Part shown: positions 7,043 to 16,262 of the stretch, one piece after another
How the letters are laid out: each line of letters starts with the position of its first letter
Position numbering within the stretch: position 1 is the first letter of the stretch
NCBI RefSeq assembly: GCF_023887685.1
Contig: NZ_JAMWMR010000024.1
Span: 1 to 64,000, forward strand
Source of the DNA: Streptomyces macrolidinus
Lineage (GTDB): Bacteria > Actinomycetota > Actinomycetes > Streptomycetales > Streptomycetaceae
Length of the DNA: 64,000 nucleotides
Direction of reading: 5' to 3'
Notes under the pieces: generated by a model
The model's database searches: none
What the model was told of the DNA's origin: nothing
What the model saw: only the letters and a program-made list of their open reading frames with translations
Position numbers and translations under genes: made by a program

Positions 7043-8650
7043 TCACCTCGCCCACGGTTCGTAGAGCACACCCTCGCTGCCGCTGACACGCAGATGGAGG
7101 AGGTGGGGGCCGTCGTCGTCGCCGAGCGAGGTCACCGCGCGGTCCAGGGCCGTGCCGAGGTCGCCGGGGCGGTCCGCGTAGTGCGCCGGGCAGCCGAACG
7201 ACGCGGCGAGCCCGGCGAAGTCGATGCCGCCGATGTCCGTGCCGGGCACCGGGGCGACACCGATCCGACGGCCGAGCGCGCGCACCGCCCCGTACCCGCC
7301 GTTGTCGAGGACGACGAAGGTGACCGGCGCCCGGTGCCGGGCCGCCGTCCACAGCGCCTGCACCGAGTACAGCGCCGAACCGTCGCCCAGCACGCACACC
7401 ACCCGCCGCCGGTCGGCGAGCGCGCGGCCCACGGCCAGCGGGAGGCCCCAGCCGAGCGCACCGCTGCCCGTGGTGAGGAATCCGCCCGGCAGATCGACCG
7501 GCACGCGCGCGTGCAGCGCGTCCCGGTGACTGGGGGCCTCCTCGACGAGCACCCGGTCGCGGGGCAGGCGCCGGCGCAGCTCGGCCAGGACCAGTTCGGG
7601 CGTGAGGCCTGCGCTCACGCTCACCGGCGCGGGCCGCCCGCGGGCCGGGGGCGGTTCGCGGTCCGACCGGCCGACCAGCTCGGTGAGCCGCGCGAGGGCG
7701 GGGCGCAGCGTGGTGATCAGGCTCGTGCCCGTCGGCAGCCACGCCGCCTGGACCGGATCACAGTCCAGATGGAAGAGCGCGGTGCCCGGCGCGAGCGGGG
7801 GGCTGTCGTCGGCCACGTGGTACGTGAACACGGGCGCCCCGAGCGCCACCACGACATCGTACGGAGCCAGACGCGCCGCCAACTGGCCCGCGACCGGCGG
7901 CAGGAAGCCCTGGAAGAACGGATGGGACTCGGGGAACCCGGAGCGGCCGGACAGCGGGCTGATCCACACGGCCGCGCGGAGCCGCTCGGCCAGCGCGACC
8001 GCCTCCGGGAGCACGGCCTCGTCGTCCACACCGGGGCCGATCACCAGCGCGGGCCGCGCACAGGTGGCGAGGCGGTCGGCGAGCGCGGCGAGGGCTTCCG
8101 GGTCGGCGGTGAACCCACTGTGCACCGTCCGGGGCTCGACCGGTCCGGCCGCCCGGTCCCAGTCGTCCTCGGGGACGGACACGAACACCGGCCCGCGCGG
8201 AGGCGTCATCGCGATGCGGTGCATCTCGGCGAGGACGGCCGGCACATCGGCGGCCCGGTCCGGCTGGCGGGCGGACTTCACGTACGGGCGCGGGAACCGG
8301 TCGGGTTCGTCGGCGCCGAGGAACGGGCGCAGTTGGAGCAGGGAGCGCGCCTGCTGACCGGCGACGATCACCAACGGCACCCGGTCGCGGTACGCGTTGA
8401 AGACGGCGCCCAGCGCATGACCGACACCGCCCGCCGAGTGCAGGCTGACGAACGCGGCGCGCCCCGTGCCCAGGGCGTGGCCCGCGGCCATGGCCACGGC
8501 GCAGGACTCCTGCAGCCCGAGGACATAGGTGAAGTCGTCGGGCCAGTCGCGGAACATGCGCAGTTCGGTGGAGCCCGGGTTGCCGAAGACGGTGGTCATG
8601 CCGGTGTCGCGCAGCAGCCGGACGACCGCGTCCAGGACTGTCGTCGTCAC
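7043..8650 (-). CDS. mdlC: ThDP-dependent decarboxylase, benzoylformate decarboxylase-like
   Basis: A 535-residue three-domain ThDP enzyme. The catalytic set known for benzoylformate decarboxylase is present: Ser27 in GNPGSTEL, Glu48 in GLQESCA, His71 in SLHSAGG, and the later His in GAPVFTYHVAD. The GDGS...NNGGYG-type ThDP/Mg site is visible in the C-terminal third. It should decarboxylate a 2-keto acid, probably aryl-substituted, to the aldehyde. The GTG start at 8650 overlaps the permease stop (GTGA) and has GGGAGGA upstream. Its position inside an importer operon suggests that the imported compound is its substrate or a precursor of it. The symbol is by similarity only. Confidence 0.8.
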   Translation of the reverse strand: MTTTVLDAVVRLLRDTGMTTVFGNPGSTELRMFRDWPDDFTYVLGLQESCAVAMAAGHALGTGRAAFVSLHSAGGVGHALGAVFNAYRDRVPLVIVAGQQARSLLQLRPFLGADEPDRFPRPYVKSARQPDRAADVPAVLAEMHRIAMTPPRGPVFVSVPEDDWDRAAGPVEPRTVHSGFTADPEALAALADRLATCARPALVIGPGVDDEAVLPEAVALAERLRAAVWISPLSGRSGFPESHPFFQGFLPPVAGQLAARLAPYDVVVALGAPVFTYHVADDSPPLAPGTALFHLDCDPVQAAWLPTGTSLITTLRPALARLTELVGRSDREPPPARGRPAPVSVSAGLTPELVLAELRRRLPRDRVLVEEAPSHRDALHARVPVDLPGGFLTTGSGALGWGLPLAVGRALADRRRVVCVLGDGSALYSVQALWTAARHRAPVTFVVLDNGGYGAVRALGRRIGVAPVPGTDIGGIDFAGLAASFGCPAHYADRPGDLGTALDRAVTSLGDDDGPHLLHLRVSGSEGVLYEPWAR

Positions 8651-9456
8651 GTCTTCCTCCCTGTGCCGAGCAGCCGCCTCTCGACCGCCAGCAAGCCGGT
8701 GTTGAGCAGATGACCCAAGACGCCGAGCAGTACCAGCACCGCCCAGACCGTGAGCAGGTCGGAACGCGACTGGGCGTCGGTGAGCAGGAAGCCGATGCCG
8801 TTCTCGGTGCCCGGCAGCAGCTCCGAGAACACCATGAGGATCAGCGTGAGCGACAGGCTGAGCCGCAGCCCGGCGAAGACACGGGGCAGCGCGGAGGGCA
8901 GGATCACGTACCGGAGCCGTTCGGCCGGGGTGAGCCGCAGCACGGCGGCGACGTCCAGCCGCAGCGGATCCGTGGCGCGGGCGCCCTCCGCGGTGTTGAC
9001 GAGGATCGGCCATACGGCGCTGAACACGATCGACGCGACCTGCATCGGCGTACCGAAGTCGAGGACCACGACGAAGACCGGGACCAGGGCGGGCGGCGGA
9101 ACGGCACGCGCGAACTGCACCACCGGATCACACAGCGCCCAGGCCCGCCGGGAGCGGCCGATCGCCACCCCGAGGGTGATCCCGGCGACGGCGGCGAGCA
9201 CGAAACCGGTCGCCATCCGGCCGAGGCTCGGCCCGATGGTGTCGAACGCGGCGTCGGTGAGGAACAGATGACTCACCGGGCCGGAGAACCACAGGTCGTA
9301 GGCGTGCCGCACGATGCGGGACGGCGGCGGGAAGAAGACGCTGCCGCGCGCCCGTGCCGCAGACTCCCAGACACCGACGGCCACGGCCAGGACCGGCCAG
9401 CGCAGCAGGGCACCGAGCGCGGGCCGCGTCGGCCCGGCCGACGGCACGGTCGTCAC
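8647..9456 (-). CDS. ABC importer permease (SsuC/TauC-like), second copy
   Basis: A 269-residue inner-membrane permease with five or six hydrophobic segments and a binding-protein-dependent transport signature around EGARATDPLRLDVAAVL, the EAA-type loop that contacts the ATPase. The GTG start at 9456 overlaps the stop of the first permease gene (GTGA); the longer open frame would run into that gene. It probably forms a heterodimer with the product of 9453-10238 and uses the ATPase at 6235 and the lipoprotein at 10235. Confidence 0.88.
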   Translation of the reverse strand: MTTVPSAGPTRPALGALLRWPVLAVAVGVWESAARARGSVFFPPPSRIVRHAYDLWFSGPVSHLFLTDAAFDTIGPSLGRMATGFVLAAVAGITLGVAIGRSRRAWALCDPVVQFARAVPPPALVPVFVVVLDFGTPMQVASIVFSAVWPILVNTAEGARATDPLRLDVAAVLRLTPAERLRYVILPSALPRVFAGLRLSLSLTLILMVFSELLPGTENGIGFLLTDAQSRSDLLTVWAVLVLLGVLGHLLNTGLLAVERRLLGTGRKT

Positions 9457-10238
9457 GTCCGCACCGCGCGCCGCTCGGGCGCCCACGGGAACAACCGCCG
9501 TTCCCCCCACACCAGTACGCCATTGACGACCAGGCCGAGCGCCCCTGCCCACACCACGCCCGCGAGCACGTCCCGCGTGCCGTCCGTGGCCAGTTGGGCC
9601 TGCGCGATGAAGATGCCGAGGCCCTCGCCGAACCCGGACAGCAGTTCCGTGGCCACGGCCAGTACGAGCGCGACGGCCGCCGAGATACGGACACCGGCGG
9701 CGATGAACGGTGCCGCACCGGCCAGTTCGACCCGCCACAGCACCGCGGCCCGTCCGAAGCCGAAGGCGCGGAGCGTGTCCTTGGCCAGCGGCTCGCTCTC
9801 ACGGAGGCCGTACATCGTGTTGAACAGGATCGGCCATACCGAGGCGTAGGCGATCAGCGTGACCTCGGTCCGGGTGCCGGAACCGAGCAGCAGCGACACC
9901 AGCGGGATCAGAGCCACGGACGGCAACGGCCGCAGGAACTCCACGATCGCGCGCATCGCGGCCTCCACGACGGGCACGCTGCCGAGCAACAGGCCGAGCG
10001 GCACGGCGATCACACAGGCGAGGGTGAGCCCCAGCGCCCAGGCGCGCACCGTGGCACCGATGCCGTCGAGGAACGCGGAGTCTCCCGCCAACTCGACGGC
10101 GCGGGCGAGGACTTCGGACGCGGGCGGCAGATACGTGCGCCGTACGATCCCGGCTCGTGACACGGCCTCGCACGCGCCGAAGGCCAGCAGTACGCCGAGG
10201 ACGCCGAGTCCGACGTCCCGACGGCCGCGCCGACTCAC
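9453..10238 (-). CDS. ABC importer permease (SsuC/TauC-like), first copy
   Basis: A 261-residue permease with the same architecture as its downstream neighbour: an N-terminal membrane segment, a periplasm-facing loop with RRTYLPPASEVLARA, and an EAA-type loop GLRESEPLAKDTLRAFG. The GTG start at 10238 overlaps the stop of the solute-binding lipoprotein gene (GTGA). Two different permeases suggest a heterodimeric channel. Substrate class cannot be read from the sequence beyond the nitrate/sulfonate/taurine/aromatic acid superfamily. Confidence 0.88.
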   Translation of the reverse strand: MSRRGRRDVGLGVLGVLLAFGACEAVSRAGIVRRTYLPPASEVLARAVELAGDSAFLDGIGATVRAWALGLTLACVIAVPLGLLLGSVPVVEAAMRAIVEFLRPLPSVALIPLVSLLLGSGTRTEVTLIAYASVWPILFNTMYGLRESEPLAKDTLRAFGFGRAAVLWRVELAGAAPFIAAGVRISAAVALVLAVATELLSGFGEGLGIFIAQAQLATDGTRDVLAGVVWAGALGLVVNGVLVWGERRLFPWAPERRAVRT

Positions 10239-11206
10239 TTGACGAGCAGCGTCGACGGGTTCACGGCCTTCTTCAACAGTCCCTGCTTCCGCATGAGTTC
10301 GGTCAGGCGGCGCAGTCGGCCCGGATCCGTGGCAGCCGGATAGGCGGGCAGTCCGATCGACTTCGCCTGCGCCGCTGACACCTTGGCGTACTTCGGCAAT
10401 TCCTCGCGTACGGCGGACGGGTCCTGGTGCGCGATCTTCGACGCGGCCTCGATCGCGCGCCGGAACGCGGCGGCGGTGTCCGGGTGTTGTTTCGCGTACC
10501 GCGCGGTGGTGACGTATCCGCTGATGGGCAGCGACTCGACGGGGGACGCGCCGCCGTCGACGAGGACACGGGCCTGCAAGCTGTCCTGGATCGCGCTGTC
10601 GAAGGGCTCGACCACATGCACCGCGTCGACCCGGCCCTTCTCCAGGGCGGGCCCCATCTGCGGGAACGCGATCTGCCGGTAGACGGGCCCACCGGCCCCC
10701 TGCTGCTCGAGAATCGCGTTCAGCGTCAGCGTCTGGATGTTGTTGAGGATGTTGACCGCGACCTTCTTGCCCTTGAGGTCGGCGGCGGTCTTGAGGGGGG
10801 AGTCCTTCGGCACCAGCACGTCCATCATGTGCGGAGCGACCCGTACGCCCTCCGCGAGGACGCGTATGTCGAGGGCGCCCTCCTCGTACGCCTGCAAGAA
10901 CGTCACGTAGTTGGCGCTCGCGATCACGTCGACCTGGCCCTTGGACAGGGCGGGCAGCGCCTGGATGCTCTGCTGCACGGGCTGGATACGGACCTTCAGC
11001 CCCTCCTTCTCGAACAGGCCGCGGTCCCGGGCGATGTACAGCGCCGCCGAGTCCGTCAACGGCAGGGCGGCCACGGTGACTTGGGCCCCCTTCCCGTCAC
11101 CGGCCCCACCCGAGCCGCCGGCCCCGCAGGCCGCGACCAGCAACGCGAGTGCCGCCACGGCCGCCGCCGTCCTTGTCGTTTCCGTCCTTAACCGACGTAA
11201 CGTCAT
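10235..11206 (-). CDS. Solute-binding lipoprotein of ABC importer (NMT1/SsuA-like)
   Basis: The first gene of the importer operon. It has an N-terminal signal with lipobox LLVAAC (Cys27), then a two-lobed binding fold of the NMT1/SsuA type (VTVAALPLTDSAALYIARDRG, later GKKVAVNILNNIQTLTLNAIL). Length 323 residues is normal. It should capture the substrate outside the membrane and deliver it to the two permeases. The stop overlaps the start of the first permease gene. Members of this family bind alkylsulfonates, thiamine precursors, phthalate-type and other aromatic acids; the neighbouring decarboxylase favours an aromatic keto or hydroxy acid, as inference. Confidence 0.9.
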   Translation of the reverse strand: MTLRRLRTETTRTAAAVAALALLVAACGAGGSGGAGDGKGAQVTVAALPLTDSAALYIARDRGLFEKEGLKVRIQPVQQSIQALPALSKGQVDVIASANYVTFLQAYEEGALDIRVLAEGVRVAPHMMDVLVPKDSPLKTAADLKGKKVAVNILNNIQTLTLNAILEQQGAGGPVYRQIAFPQMGPALEKGRVDAVHVVEPFDSAIQDSLQARVLVDGGASPVESLPISGYVTTARYAKQHPDTAAAFRRAIEAASKIAHQDPSAVREELPKYAKVSAAQAKSIGLPAYPAATDPGRLRRLTELMRKQGLLKKAVNPSTLLVK

Positions 11207-11282
11207 AACCTCCTGTCTATCAGGGACATGACGGTGATCGCCACAGTCGGCGCGTCGCTCGTACGACAGGTACGGGCCGCCT

Positions 11283-12602
11283 TCACCCGGCCAGGTACCG
11301 GAGTTGCTCGTCGACAGCGGCAGCGAGCGGTTCGGCGAGCCGGCGGTCGGGGTCGGTGACCGCGCTCAGGACGGCTCCGGTGTGGTGGTGGGTCATCGTG
11401 ACGGCCAGCGGATGGCCCGGCCCCAGCGGCGGGAGGGCCGCCGCGGCGGTGAGCCGGGCGGTTCCGAGAGTGAAACCTCCCGGCGGGCTGGGCACGCTGC
11501 TGCACAACAGCGAGAAGTACCGGGGAGAGTCGACGTATCGGCCCGCGGCCGTGCCGAAGGCCGTGAACCGCTGCGGTCGTGAAGAGACCACGTCCGCCTG
11601 GGCGTTCGCGCGCTGGTGAAGGCGCGCTCCGCGGATGCGCTGCTCCATGGCCGTCAGCCGCCGGTACGGATCTCGGTGGGTGGGCAGCGGCAGACGGACC
11701 GTCGCGTAGTGGTTGCCGAGCAGCGCCGCCTGCGCGGCGGTGCGCACATCGACCGGGACCAGGGCGCAGACCCCGGGAAGCCCCGGGAACCGACCGGTCA
11801 GCCCCAGATCCTGGAGCGCGCCCGCGACCGAGGCGAGGAACACCGCCGTGTTCGACGCCCTCGTACCTGTCTTGAGGCCGTCGCGCGCAGCGGTCAGCAC
11901 CTCGCGGGGCAGGCGGCTGAAGGCGATGTCACGACGGGGCCCGACGGGACCGTGGAACGGCAACGGCCGTCCCTTGGGCAAGAGGTCGTCCAGCGCCCAC
12001 GCGACCCTTCTGCCGAGCGACGGTGCGGACGGTGCGACCGACACCCGCTCCTGCCGTGCGGCGCGCGCCGGTTCCGGCAACGGGCCGGTGTCCAGGAGCG
12101 CGTAGAGCACGGTACGGAGGGACTGGCCGTCCAGCAGCGCGTGATGGGCCCGCAGCAGGAGGGCGAACCCGTTCTCGGCCGGGAGCAGGTGCAGTTGCCA
12201 GGGTGGGCGCCCGTGATCCAGTGGCTTCGCCAGGAGTCGGTCGAGCTTCAGTGGCGCAGGGCTCATGTCGCCGGGGGCGGTGATGTGGTGTTCGACATCC
12301 AGTTCGTCGGATTCCCGCCAGTGCGGCCAGTTGTCGATGCCGGTTCTGTCGTCGGTGAGGGAGTGGGGCAGGGTCCGTAGCCGCCGGAACGGCTGGAGAC
12401 GTTGACGCGCTCGGGCGCGCAGCGCCTCCAGCGTGGGTGCCGGTCCCTCGAACCAACTCACGTACAGGGCGGTCATACAGGCCGCGCCACCGCTCTGCTG
12501 CCGGTGGAGCCATGCGTCCAACGGCGGCATGGCCGCGATCCGTGTCGGATCGTCGGAGCCGGGCTTCTCGGCGCGGGGGGACGCGGGCGGGTGGAGTGAC
12601 AC
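11283..12602 (-). CDS. Wax ester synthase/diacylglycerol acyltransferase (WS/DGAT)-like acyltransferase
   Basis: A 439-residue protein with the active-site motif HHALLDG (HHxxxDG) near residue 150. The flanking PLDAWLH opening and the PPWQLHLL segment are also typical of bacterial WS/DGAT enzymes, which esterify alcohols or diacylglycerol with acyl-CoA. The GTG at 12602 has GGGAG about six bases upstream. It is the third gene of a minus-strand group after an alpha/beta hydrolase and a UGT-type glycosyltransferase, so the acceptor could be a glycosylated hydroxyl compound rather than a plain wax alcohol. A condensation-domain-like acyltransferase of secondary metabolism is the alternative. Confidence 0.78.
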   Translation of the reverse strand: MSLHPPASPRAEKPGSDDPTRIAAMPPLDAWLHRQQSGGAACMTALYVSWFEGPAPTLEALRARARQRLQPFRRLRTLPHSLTDDRTGIDNWPHWRESDELDVEHHITAPGDMSPAPLKLDRLLAKPLDHGRPPWQLHLLPAENGFALLLRAHHALLDGQSLRTVLYALLDTGPLPEPARAARQERVSVAPSAPSLGRRVAWALDDLLPKGRPLPFHGPVGPRRDIAFSRLPREVLTAARDGLKTGTRASNTAVFLASVAGALQDLGLTGRFPGLPGVCALVPVDVRTAAQAALLGNHYATVRLPLPTHRDPYRRLTAMEQRIRGARLHQRANAQADVVSSRPQRFTAFGTAAGRYVDSPRYFSLLCSSVPSPPGGFTLGTARLTAAAALPPLGPGHPLAVTMTHHHTGAVLSAVTDPDRRLAEPLAAAVDEQLRYLAG

Positions 12603-12650
12603 GGAAGGCTCCCGGTCTGCGGGTCGTTCGTTCGGCTGTGTCGCCGATGC

Positions 12651-13907
12651 TCAGGCGCGGCGGGCGAGGGCGTCCGCGACGGCTCCGGCCCCGTCCTCCC
12701 GCGCGAGTTCACGGGCGACGGCTGCCGCGTTGCGGCGCAGCGCCTCGCTCTGCGTCGCTGCGGTGAGCGCGTCGGCCAGACGGATCTCCGTCAACTCGGC
12801 GTAGGGCAGGGCCCGCACGCTCACGCCGAGGCCCACCAGCCGCGCCGCCCACCAGGGTTGATCGGTCATGACCGGTACGGGGACGGCAGGCACGCCCGCG
12901 CGCAGACCGGCCGCGGTGGTGCCCGCTCCGGCGTGATGGACGACCACGGAGGTGCGCGGCATCAGCCAACTGTGCGGAACGGCACCGACGGTGATGATGT
13001 CGTCGTCGATCACGTCCAGCCCTGCCCAGCCGGACTGGACGATGCCCCGCAGCTTCGCACGACGCAGCGCACCGGCCGCGAGCCGACCGAGCCGCTCCGG
13101 GTCGCCCGGCATCATGCTGCCGAACCCGACGAGGACGGGAGGAGGCCCCGCGGCGAGGAAGTCGGCCAGCAGATCGGGCGGTTGCCAGTGCGGGCACTCG
13201 TGGGCCCACCAGTAACCCGCCACCTCCGACCCGGGGCGCCAGTCCGCCGGCCGCGGCAGTACGGAGGGGCTGTAGCCGTGCCAGATCGGCCAGTTGCCGC
13301 GCTCGCGCTCGGTACGCAGTCGACGGCTGCTGCGCGGGGCGAGCCCGAGACGACCGTGCACCGCGCGCACGGCCGGACCGTAGAGGGCGTCGAACGCCGT
13401 GTTCGCGATCCTGGCGCGGAGCCGGTTGGCCGGGCCCGGTGGCCGCCAGGCCATGGAGCAGGGGGAGAAGTCCCGGCTGGGGACGTCGGGTTGGAGGAAG
13501 GCGCCCATCGTCGGGATGCGGTGGTGCCGCGCGACGACCGAGCCGATCGGGGCCGCGAGTGTCGACAGCAGGACCAGATCGGCCTTGGGGTCGACAGCGG
13601 TCAGGATCCCGTCGACCAGGGCGAGCGCGGCCTGCTCGCCGGCTTGGCGGAGTGAGCGCAGCGTCTTCAGCGGGACGTCCGGCCGTCGTCCCCGAGCCTC
13701 GCCGCGACGGGTGTGCGCGGTGATCAGAGCCTCGAACGGATCCGCCTCCATGGGGCGCATACGCAGACCGCAGCAGGACACCATGGTCGCGAACCGCGCA
13801 TGGGTGGCGATCTCGACGTCGTGGCCCTCAGCCGCGAGGCGGTGCGCCAGGCCCGTGTACGGGGCGACGGAGCCGGTGGTGCCCACCGTGACGATCTGGA
13901 TCCTCAT
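12651..13907 (-). CDS. UGT/MGT-type glycosyltransferase (GT1)
   Basis: A 418-residue GT-B protein. The N-terminus MRIQIVTVGTTGSVAPYTGLA is the acceptor-domain start of the sterol/macrolide GT family, and the donor-binding signature is VVVHHAGAGTTAAGLRAGVPAV around residues 325-350. It transfers a sugar from a nucleotide donor to a hydrophobic acceptor. It begins three bases after the stop of the alpha/beta hydrolase gene and ends 48 bases before the WS/DGAT-like gene, so all three are probably co-transcribed. No nucleotide-sugar synthesis genes lie nearby, so a housekeeping donor such as UDP-glucose is likely. Confidence 0.85.
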   Translation of the reverse strand: MRIQIVTVGTTGSVAPYTGLAHRLAAEGHDVEIATHARFATMVSCCGLRMRPMEADPFEALITAHTRRGEARGRRPDVPLKTLRSLRQAGEQAALALVDGILTAVDPKADLVLLSTLAAPIGSVVARHHRIPTMGAFLQPDVPSRDFSPCSMAWRPPGPANRLRARIANTAFDALYGPAVRAVHGRLGLAPRSSRRLRTERERGNWPIWHGYSPSVLPRPADWRPGSEVAGYWWAHECPHWQPPDLLADFLAAGPPPVLVGFGSMMPGDPERLGRLAAGALRRAKLRGIVQSGWAGLDVIDDDIITVGAVPHSWLMPRTSVVVHHAGAGTTAAGLRAGVPAVPVPVMTDQPWWAARLVGLGVSVRALPYAELTEIRLADALTAATQSEALRRNAAAVARELAREDGAGAVADALARRA

Positions 13908-13910
13908 ACG

Positions 13911-14843
13911 TCACACCGCCACCAGCGGCGAGATCCGCTCGGCGGTGCGGAGGTACTCGAGCGCCTCCAGCGGCTCACCGCACAGGAACCGCATGAACAG
14001 ATCGACGAGTTCGACCGGCCGCTCCACCGGCAGCATGTGATCGGCGTCGGACACCACCGCGAACCAACTGTCGGCGCAGGTGGCGGCGAGGGCGCGGCAC
14101 TGACCGGGCGTCGTGAAGCTGTCGTGTTCCCCGGCGGCGACCAGCACGGGCATCATGGGCGGCTCGTTCAGGTCGAGCCCTTCGTGGCGGAGCAGACGCC
14201 GGGTGTTGGCGATGAACTGCTCCTTGTCGTGCGGAGTCAGGTTCAGCAGCCGCCGCAGCAGGAACCGCCGCACCCGCGCCCCCGCGACCACCGACGCGAC
14301 CGTGTCGACGTTCATGAGCAGGCCCAGGGTGACATCGGTGAACTCCTCGGTCTGTCCGGCCGTGAGGAGGTCGACGCTCCGGCACATCCTGGCCCGCGCC
14401 TGGTCCGGGATATGGGTCATGGTGCCGACGAGCACCATCTTCGCCGCGAGGCCGGGACGCCGCTGCGCGAGCCGGTAGGCGACCGCGCTGCCGTACGAAC
14501 CTCCGACGAGGTTCACCGAGGGCAGGCCGAGGTCGTCGAGCATGTGACCCAGGGCATCCGCCAGGAAGTCGGTTCCGTAGTGCTCGGGAAGGACGGGGCT
14601 GGCTCCCCAGCCGGGCAGATCGACGGTGATGACGTCGGCGAACCCCAGCATCTCGCGCTCCAGACGCCCCCAGCTCTCCTTCGTCTGGAACGCGCCACCC
14701 ACGAGCACCAGCGGCGCGACGCGCGCCGACCTGCTGCGCACGCATCGCGACTCGCACCGGAAGTCACCCCACTGATGTCGCCTGACGACAGCCTCACCCG
14801 GGCTCCCGTCCCGGTCGGCCGCGAATTCGGTCACCGACCTCAT
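13911..14843 (-). CDS. Alpha/beta-hydrolase fold protein
   Basis: A 310-residue hydrolase with nucleophile elbow GGSYGSA (Ser expected as nucleophile), the oxyanion-region VLVGGAFQTKESW, and the C-terminal histidine in SDADHMLPVERP. The ATG at 14843 is chosen because GGAGG lies four bases upstream; the ATG at 14864 has no such site. It is the first gene of the hydrolase/glycosyltransferase/acyltransferase group. It may act as an esterase, thioesterase or C-C hydrolase; the sequence does not decide. Confidence 0.82.
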   Translation of the reverse strand: MRSVTEFAADRDGSPGEAVVRRHQWGDFRCESRCVRSRSARVAPLVLVGGAFQTKESWGRLEREMLGFADVITVDLPGWGASPVLPEHYGTDFLADALGHMLDDLGLPSVNLVGGSYGSAVAYRLAQRRPGLAAKMVLVGTMTHIPDQARARMCRSVDLLTAGQTEEFTDVTLGLLMNVDTVASVVAGARVRRFLLRRLLNLTPHDKEQFIANTRRLLRHEGLDLNEPPMMPVLVAAGEHDSFTTPGQCRALAATCADSWFAVVSDADHMLPVERPVELVDLFMRFLCGEPLEALEYLRTAERISPLVAV

Positions 14844-15074
14844 AGAACCTCCATTGCTCGGCATTACTCATCGAATTCTGCGCAATCATTCCAGATCCGG
14901 AAGGGCACTTACTCGCGTCGAATGCAGAGATGGATGTCGAATGCAGAGATGAATATGGAGGTGCTATGAGGATCATCGGCTGAGCGAATTTGCTCGGCGG
15001 TCCGGTATTGAGTGAATTCGCTCGACGATCGGGCGGCCGTGCGAGTTTCGCGGGCGGCGGTGCGAGTTCCGCGC
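14844..15074 (-). promoter_or_regulatory. AT-richer upstream region of hydrolase operon with direct repeat
   Basis: This stretch separates the DUF418-like gene from the hydrolase gene, both on the minus strand, and is noticeably less GC-rich than its surroundings. Two perfect 16-bp copies of GTCGAATGCAGAGATG lie at 14917-14932 and 14936-14951, a 19-bp period. They are candidates for a regulator binding site of the operon starting at 14843. Confidence 0.45.
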
Positions 15075-16262
15075 TCAGCGGATATACCGCGCCAGCCCCG
15101 TCGCCTTGGTCATCAGCCATTCGAGAGGCCCGCGCCGCTGGAAGCGCGACCAGAGGGTCGCGAACGCCATGGCGGCCAGGATGAAGCCGACCAGCACGTG
15201 CAGGGGCGATCCGGGCAGCTCCTCGATGCCTAGGGACCGGATGGCGAAGAGGTGGAAGACATACGCGCTCAGCGACATGGAACCGACCGCGATGACCGGC
15301 CGGGCCAGGGTCCGGAGCCGCGGGAGGGCGTCCACCGCGGCCAGGCACACGGCCACGACGAGGATCACCACACCGGTGTTGCCCACGATCGACAGCGTGG
15401 TCTCACTGTGCGGGGACGCGGCCAGCAGCCAGGCAGGGGTGTCCCCGGACGGGGAACCCGAGGTGTCCGACCACCACATGCTCGTCCCGTCCCCGGCCCC
15501 CGCCGACGCACCGATGGCGTCGGCGACGCCGGGGAGGTGCAGCGCCAGCCAGGAGCCTCCATAGCCGATGACCATGAGGGTCGTACCCGTGACGGCCAGG
15601 CGGGCCCGGACGACGGTGGACGCCAGATCCAGGCGGGCCACGGCCATACCGGCGATCACGAACGGGACCCACGACAGCGCCGGGTAGGCACCGGTGAAGA
15701 GCAGCGAGACGAGGCCGTCGGCCTCACCGGGCGCGCGGACGTCGTCACCGATCGTCTGCTGCACGACATAGAGGACCTGTGGCAGCACGAGTGCCGTGCC
15801 CGCGGCGATCGCCGCCAGAGGGCCCGGGCCCAGCCGGTACAGCGGCAGCACGAGCAGGAAGTACAGACCGTAGAAGGCGAGGATCACATCGACCGGGGTG
15901 CCGCTCACGGTCAGCCAGGTGCCGAGGCCCAGCAGGATCGCGGCCCGGATCACTATCTTGGCCTGTGCCTGGCGCCCGGCCGACCCGGTCTTCGGCGCGC
16001 CGCGTCCGGTGATGAGGACGACGGCGAAGCCCGCCAGGAACGCGAAGAGCGCGGAGGACCTGCCGTGGGCCAGCTCCATCAGGAACCCGGTCACACCGCC
16101 CTGCTCGGGGTCGGGACCCACATGGGCCGCGTACATGCCGAACACGGCGAGTCCGCGCGCCAGGTCCAGCCCGATCAGGCGGCCTGCGGGTGCCTTCCCG
16201 CTGTCGCGTACGGGGGCAGGCGCGTTCACTGCGGGAGCTGCGACGTCTGAGTACTGAGCCAT
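15075..16262 (-). CDS. Polytopic membrane protein, DUF418/HGSNAT-like acyltransferase family
   Basis: About 395 residues with roughly ten hydrophobic segments. It starts with a soluble N-terminus, then RLIGLDLARGLAVFGMYAAH, the typical opening of DUF418 and heparan-alpha-glucosaminide N-acetyltransferase-like proteins, and ends with the segment SLSAYVFHLFAIRSLG. Members are thought to move acyl groups across the membrane, but few are characterised. The ATG at 16262 (MAQYSDVAAP) is preferred; upstream in-frame extension is proline-rich and unlike protein. It stands alone, with a 231-bp gap before the next gene. Confidence 0.7.
   Translation of the reverse strand: MAQYSDVAAPAVNAPAPVRDSGKAPAGRLIGLDLARGLAVFGMYAAHVGPDPEQGGVTGFLMELAHGRSSALFAFLAGFAVVLITGRGAPKTGSAGRQAQAKIVIRAAILLGLGTWLTVSGTPVDVILAFYGLYFLLVLPLYRLGPGPLAAIAAGTALVLPQVLYVVQQTIGDDVRAPGEADGLVSLLFTGAYPALSWVPFVIAGMAVARLDLASTVVRARLAVTGTTLMVIGYGGSWLALHLPGVADAIGASAGAGDGTSMWWSDTSGSPSGDTPAWLLAASPHSETTLSIVGNTGVVILVVAVCLAAVDALPRLRTLARPVIAVGSMSLSAYVFHLFAIRSLGIEELPGSPLHVLVGFILAAMAFATLWSRFQRRGPLEWLMTKATGLARYIR

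Noticed and set aside
7094..8713. Long plus-strand frame antisense to the ThDP decarboxylase gene
   Set aside because: It is a GC-rich antisense shadow. The minus strand encodes a complete, motif-rich decarboxylase, whereas this frame gives Arg/Gly/Gln-rich sequence with no fold signature.
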